Part shown: in pieces, positions 59,488-64,000 of the stretch
Numbering within the stretch: the stretch's first letter is position 1
Layout: each line of letters begins with the position of its first letter
The notes under the pieces: generated by a model
Database searches by the model: none
Told to the model about the DNA's origin: nothing
What the model saw: only the letters and a program-made list of their open reading frames with translations
Made by a program: the position numbers and the translations under genes
Source: Actinomycetota bacterium
Lineage (GTDB): Bacteria; Actinomycetota; Actinomycetes; Streptosporangiales; Streptosporangiaceae
Length of the DNA stretch: 64,000 nucleotides
Direction of reading: 5' to 3'
NCBI GenBank assembly: GCA_027313705.1
Contig: DAHVDE010000118.1
Span: 158,979 to 222,978, forward strand

Positions 59488-60131
59488 AGACCATGACCGA
59501 GCCGCGGCACCGGCGGGTGACGCGGGACAAGTCCGGTGGCGCGTCAGGCAACGAGAAGCTGACCGCCATGACCGGTTCTGTGCTGCTCATCTTGCTGGCC
59601 GTCGAAGGACTGACCATCCTGCGCATCCACCAGCTGCTTACCCTGCACTTCTTCTTCGGCATGCTGCTGCTCGGACCTGTGCTGCTCAAGATGTGCTCGA
59701 CCGGCTACCGGTTCATGCGTTACTACACCGGTTCGATGGATTACGTCCGCAAGGGCCCGCCTGCGATCGTGCTGCGGCTGCTCGGCCCGGTGGTCATGGC
59801 GACCTCGCTCGGCGTGCTTGGCACCGGGGTGGCACTGGCCGCGTTCGGGCCGGGAAACTCGCTCTGGCTGTTCGCGCACAAGGCGTTCTTCGTCCTCTGG
59901 TTCGGCGCGATGTCGATCCACGTGCTCTGGTACGCGCCGCAGCTTCCTAAGCTGCTGCGCGGCGGCGGCGATTCTCCGCACCTGCAACGGACCCACGCCG
60001 TGATCGCCGGAGCTGGCAAGCGCTGGCTGCTCCTCGTGGTAGCGCTCGCGGCCGGGCTCGTGATCGCCATCGCCACCTACCACACCGTGGGGAACTGGCA
60101 TAGCTACATGCGACCGGGTTTCCTCGGCTGA
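59484..60131 (+). CDS. Multi-TM membrane protein, cytochrome b561/DUF4405-like
   Basis: Conserved His in TM helices (LRIHQLLTLHFFFGMLLLGPVLLK; LFAHKAFFVLWFGAMSIHVLWYAPQ). Confidence 0.75.
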   Translation: MKTMTEPRHRRVTRDKSGGASGNEKLTAMTGSVLLILLAVEGLTILRIHQLLTLHFFFGMLLLGPVLLKMCSTGYRFMRYYTGSMDYVRKGPPAIVLRLLGPVVMATSLGVLGTGVALAAFGPGNSLWLFAHKAFFVLWFGAMSIHVLWYAPQLPKLLRGGGDSPHLQRTHAVIAGAGKRWLLLVVALAAGLVIAIATYHTVGNWHSYMRPGFLG

Positions 60132-60159
60132 CCGCCCAGGAGGCCACCGGTCGGCCGAG
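60123..60159. terminator. Hairpin between convergent genes
   Basis: CTCGGCTGACCG / CGGTCGGCCGAG (11/12), 13-nt loop. Confidence 0.45.
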
Positions 60160-60164
60160 TGCTC

Positions 60165-60584
60165 CTAGTCAGGTATGGGTTCGCTGATGTCAACCATCCA
60201 GGAGACGCCGAACTGGTCGGTGCACATGCCGAACTCGTCTCCCCACGCCTGCCTGGCCAGCGGCATGGTCACGGTCCCGCTCGCGGATAGCTTGCTCCAA
60301 TAACCGCGCAGCGCCTCTGCGTCATCGCCGGACAGGCTTACCGAGACTCCTGCCATCGGCTGATACCGCATGTCATTGGTGACGTCCGCGCCCATGATCG
60401 TGTATCCGGCGTCAGTTTCAAGCAAGCCGTGCATAATGCGACTCGCATCGGGACCTTCCATACCGTACTCGCCGAAAGTATTGAGTATTAGCGTGCCTCC
60501 GAAAACGCCCTCATAAAATCCCATCGCCTCGCGGGCATTGCCATTGAAATTTAGATATGGGTTTAGGCGGGAAAACATGCGCAA
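60165..60584 (-). CDS. VOC family (PhnB/glyoxalase-like) protein
   Basis: LNPYLNFNGNAREAMGFYEGVFGGTLILNTFGEYG...WGDEFGMCTDQFGVSWMVDI. Confidence 0.92.
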   Translation of the reverse strand: MRMFSRLNPYLNFNGNAREAMGFYEGVFGGTLILNTFGEYGMEGPDASRIMHGLLETDAGYTIMGADVTNDMRYQPMAGVSVSLSGDDAEALRGYWSKLSASGTVTMPLARQAWGDEFGMCTDQFGVSWMVDISEPIPD

Positions 60585-60744
60585 TCACCCCTACCGAATC
60601 AGGTATTTAGATCACGCAATGCTAACACCATTTTCCTGGAGCGGACGAGAGAAGGCCGGGGCACTGACAGCAAGGGTCAGGACACCCGGCCTTCCCGCAC
60701 CGCCAGGCGGGAAAGCGCCAGGGCGGGTCTAGCTCAGGTCTAGC

Positions 60745-62154
60745 TCAGTCCGATGAATCAACTCCGACCAGGTGGTGGTGGTGGTGGTGTTCTTGCGGCT
60801 GCGGCTCGCCAGGCACCTCGCCGAAGTCGCCCTCGTCTGGCTCCTCGTCGGGGTAGGCGACCTCGCCGTGTACCGCCACGTCCCCGGCGGCCAGTTCGGC
60901 ATCGGGAATGCGCAACTTCATGAACAGCCCGATGCCCTTCAGGATCAGGAAGGTCACCAGTGCGTCCCAGACGATCACGGTGAGCGCCGCGCCAGCCTGG
61001 ATCAGCAACTGCCTCGGGTGTCCGTAGAACAGGCCGGCGGTCGTGACATCCGGGTTCTTGCCGAGCCCGAGGTAGACGATCATCTTCGGATCGGCGAGCA
61101 GGCCGACGAGCAGCCCGCCGAGCAGGCCGGCGAAGCCGTGGGTGTAGACGACGCCGAGGGCGTCGTCCACCTTGTTGAACGGCCAGACCTTACGCGGCAG
61201 GTAGGCGAAGAGCACCCAGACCGCGGCCGAGGTGACCAGGCCGATCACGATGGCGCCAGCGCCATTGACGTAGCCGGCCGCCGGCGTGATGCCCACCAGG
61301 CCGCAGATCATGCCGTTGAGACCGCCAAGGAACGTGGGCTTGCGGTCCTTGCCGAAGCCCATGTCCATGACGATCCAGGTCATCATGGCCACCGCGGTGG
61401 CGAGGTTGGTGTTGATCACCGCTGCCGTCGCGTCGGCCCCGGCGAAGTAAGGATCACCTCCGTTGAAACCGTTCCACCCCATCCAGAGAAGGCCCGCGCC
61501 TACCGCGATGAACAGGAGGTTGTTCGGCACCGCCTTCTCGCGGTCGCGCTTGAGCCTTGGCCCGATCACCGCGGCGGCCACGAAGCCCGAGACGCCCGCG
61601 GCCAGGTGGATCACGTAGCCGCCGGAGAAGTCGAGCGCTCCCTTCGCCGCCCAGAAACCGCCGCCCCAGAGCATGAACGCGTTCACGGCGTAGGCGAATG
61701 TGATCCAGAGCGGCACGAAGATCAGCCAGACCTTGAACTTGATCCGGCCGATGACGCTGCCGATGAACAAAATCGGCGTGATGGCGGCGAACACGAACTG
61801 GAAATAGACCAGCGAGCCCTCGGGGAACCTGAAGTTCGGCATCAGGCCCTTGAGCAGCGGGATGCTGGCTTGCGCTTGTTCCCCGCCGGCACCGACGACC
61901 GTGGCTGGCTTACCGACGAACGTCGATATCCACGGCGAGCCGAAGCCCATCTTGAAGGCCCACAGCACCCACACGATCAAGGTAAGCGCGAACGCGGCGA
62001 ACACCATCATCATGGTGTTCACTGCCCACTTGCGCTGGACGATGCCGCCATACAAGACGGCCAGCGCGGGAATGCTCATCAAGCCGACGAGCGTGGCCGC
62101 TGTCATCTGCCAGGCGTTGTCGCCCGAGCTGAGCCAGCTTAGGTAGGGAGTCAC
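60745..62154 (-). CDS. amt: Ammonium transporter, His-rich C-terminus; GTG start at 62154 preferred over 62214
   Basis: SGDNAWQMTAATLVGLMSIPALAVLYGGIVQRK; DFSGGYVIHLAAGVSGFVAAAVIGPR; YTHGFAGLLGGLLVGLLAD; tail PQEHHHHHHLVGVDSSD. Confidence 0.95.
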   Translation of the reverse strand: MTPYLSWLSSGDNAWQMTAATLVGLMSIPALAVLYGGIVQRKWAVNTMMMVFAAFALTLIVWVLWAFKMGFGSPWISTFVGKPATVVGAGGEQAQASIPLLKGLMPNFRFPEGSLVYFQFVFAAITPILFIGSVIGRIKFKVWLIFVPLWITFAYAVNAFMLWGGGFWAAKGALDFSGGYVIHLAAGVSGFVAAAVIGPRLKRDREKAVPNNLLFIAVGAGLLWMGWNGFNGGDPYFAGADATAAVINTNLATAVAMMTWIVMDMGFGKDRKPTFLGGLNGMICGLVGITPAAGYVNGAGAIVIGLVTSAAVWVLFAYLPRKVWPFNKVDDALGVVYTHGFAGLLGGLLVGLLADPKMIVYLGLGKNPDVTTAGLFYGHPRQLLIQAGAALTVIVWDALVTFLILKGIGLFMKLRIPDAELAAGDVAVHGEVAYPDEEPDEGDFGEVPGEPQPQEHHHHHHLVGVDSSD

Positions 62155-62333
62155 TCTCCGCCTCCAGAGGCTGAAGCGAAGGGTTGCCGGGTGCCAGGCG
62201 TCGGCGACCAGCACGGTCCCAGCCGACCGCTTCGGTTTCGTCAGGTCGGTTCATGTCTCCCACGAGATCGTTTCCGCCAGATTTCGCGATCGTTACGCCG
62301 GCCGCACAAGCCGCCTGCGGGGCGCCAGCCTTG

Positions 62334-62840
62334 TTAAACCTCTGTTTCCGCGCGTTCCTCCGCGCCCGGATGCCGCGTAATCCGGCACCACGTAACCCGG
62401 CTGCCGGGACCGGAAATCGTGCCCCATCTGTCGGCAAGCGCATCGACTAACAGCAGGCCGTAGCCGTGCTCGGCACCACCGGTGCCGAGCTCAGCCAGGC
62501 ATGGCCCGGTCAGGCACGGCTCGGACGGGCCGCCGTCGTCGCGAACCTGAACCAGCACCCCGGCGGGCACCGGGCAGAGCGTTACCGTGACCGTGCCGCC
62601 CGGCGCGCCCGACTGACTGTGCACGATCGCGTTGGTGACCAGTTCGCTCACGAGCAGCACCACGGTCTCGGCAGCAGGGTCCCCGTCGCCGAGTAACTGA
62701 CGCGCCATCAGCCGTGCCGTGTGCACCGAATCCGGCGTTCCCGGCAGGACCCGCAGGATCGGCTGGCGGGCGTGGCCCCGAATCGTTCCAGGTACGGGTT
62801 GCGGAAGAGTCGACGCCCTGTCAGAGCCCCTCGCAGTCAT
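62334..62840 (-). CDS. HATPase_c ATP-binding protein (anti-sigma regulatory factor type)
   Basis: VVLLVSELVTNAIVHSQSG; VQVRDDGG; EHGYGLLLVDALADRWGT. Confidence 0.9.
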   Translation of the reverse strand: MTARGSDRASTLPQPVPGTIRGHARQPILRVLPGTPDSVHTARLMARQLLGDGDPAAETVVLLVSELVTNAIVHSQSGAPGGTVTVTLCPVPAGVLVQVRDDGGPSEPCLTGPCLAELGTGGAEHGYGLLLVDALADRWGTISGPGSRVTWCRITRHPGAEERAETEV

Positions 62841-63110
62841 GCCGCGCTCCGGCGGAAGGCCGGCTCGGGCAGCGCAGCACAGGTAGCAAGCGCCGGCACG
62901 CTAATGGTCATAGCTCTGCTCCGATTACTCATTTGGCCCGGATTGATGCACTTCGGCGACTTGGCTCACGACCATAACGAAGCGATCATTACCGAGCTGT
63001 TGCCTAGGTGTAACCGGGCTCGCGATTACATCGCACGCCCAGCTAGGTGACTAAGCGATCGGGCAGTTGCACGTTACGATTACGCCAATCCATGACAGCG
63101 TAGGTGATCA

Positions 63111-64000
63111 GTGGAATATCGGATCCTCGGGCCGCTCTATGCGGATGCAGGCACCGGCCATGGCCCAGCGGCCATCTGCCAGCCGTTACTCCAGTCCGCT
63201 CTCGCAGTCCTGCTGCTGCGCGCCAACAGGACCTGCCCGCGAACGATGCTGATCGACGCCCTCTGGGGCGCTGAAGCGCCGAACGCCCCCGAGGCGGCCC
63301 TGCGGGTGTGCATCAGCCGACTGCGGCGGTGCCTCGGCGATTGCGCCGGGCGGCTGGCCACTGTCGGACCGCCCGGCGGTCGCTCGCCGGCCCACCGCCA
63401 GCAGCGTGGCTACGTCATGGTGGTACGCCCAGGCGAACTCGACGTCGACGAGGTCACCGATCTCGCAGCACAGGGACAGGCCGAGTTCGACTCAGGCAAC
63501 GTCACCGCCGCGGCCGCGTCGTTCATCCAGGCACTCGCGCTTTGGGGCGACCCGCCACTGCCCGACGTGCCACGGAGCGGCGCGTTGGCCGACGACGTCG
63601 CCAGGCTGACCAACCACCGCCGGGCAGTGATGGACGCGCTCATTGACGCCCGGCTCGCCGCTGGCGAGCAGGAACAAGTACTCGGCCAACTGCGCGCCGC
63701 GGTCCTGGCCGATCCCAGCCGGGAACGGGCGTGCGAACAGCTGATGCGCGCCTGCCACGCGCTAGGGCTGCACAAAGAGGCGCTGGATGCCTATCAGCAA
63801 GCTCGTCGGGCAATGCTCGAGCAGCAGGGCGCCGAGCCAGGGCCGGCGCTGACCGTGCTCTACCGTCGCATCCTGGCCGAGGAGACGGCTACGGTGCGTT
63901 CCGCGGCCAAGATCACCGAACTGTCGGCTGGCCTGCCGAAGCCCGGCGCCTCGCAGGCTCCCGGTCCTCCCGCCGATTTCACTGGCAGGTCGGCGGAGAT
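63111..64000 (+). CDS. AfsR/SARP-type BTAD-domain regulator, 3' end beyond window
   Basis: GTG start; frame open to the window end (VEYRILGPLYAD...LIDALWGAEAPNAPEAALRVCISRLRRCL...RGYVM...RACEQLMRACHALGLHKEALDAYQQARRAMLEQQGAEPGPALTVLYRRIL). Absent from the ORF track because no stop is in the window. Confidence 0.9.
   Translation, partial: MEYRILGPLYADAGTGHGPAAICQPLLQSALAVLLLRANRTCPRTMLIDALWGAEAPNAPEAALRVCISRLRRCLGDCAGRLATVGPPGGRSPAHRQQRGYVMVVRPGELDVDEVTDLAAQGQAEFDSGNVTAAAASFIQALALWGDPPLPDVPRSGALADDVARLTNHRRAVMDALIDARLAAGEQEQVLGQLRAAVLADPSRERACEQLMRACHALGLHKEALDAYQQARRAMLEQQGAEPGPALTVLYRRILAEETATVRSAAKITELSAGLPKPGASQAPGPPADFTGRSAE

Noticed and set aside
60652-60693. AAGGCCGGG/CCCGGCCTT inverted repeat as terminator of the amt gene
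   Set aside because: Short arms and a 24-nt loop; not convincing compared with other hairpins.
60772-62142. 456-aa forward ORF
   Set aside because: Antisense of the ammonium transporter.
63308-63646. 112-aa ORF near the right edge
   Set aside because: Wrong frame within the BTAD regulator, whose continuous frame begins at 63111.

Overview
High-GC actinomycete chromosomal window of about 50 supportable genes, one tRNA and several decayed loci. The most interesting region is ~17.1-27.9 kb, which looks like an undescribed ATP-grasp/ANL-ligase biosynthetic gene cluster. It contains a 617-aa protein of no family I recognise, a Rieske ferredoxin, a cupin with a Cys-rich tail, an ANL ligase fused to a SAM methyltransferase, a hotdog thioesterase, an MFS exporter, two ATP-grasp ligases and a MocR/PdxR-type regulator. 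A two-part motif with conserved spacing (AACTGGACC-N17-CTGGAGCAT) lies ~34 bp upstream of the MFS/ATP-grasp operon and again in the MocR/ATP-grasp divergent promoter. A decayed IS30-family transposase and a near-consensus promoter (TTGACA-N17-TAACAT) precede the 617-aa gene. Other blocks: a heterodimeric ABC exporter operon with one degenerate ATPase site (left edge, cut by the window), an ArsR/FAD-oxidoreductase pair with an inverted-repeat operator candidate, a conservon (kinase/roadblock/DUF742/GTPase), a decayed patch next to a tRNA(CAU), a two-component system followed by a membrane electron-transfer module (ferric-reductase-like/NuoF-like/ferredoxin/cyt b-like), and a SARP/BTAD regulator running off the right edge that the ORF track does not list. 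All family calls come from motif recognition by eye; no searches were run.
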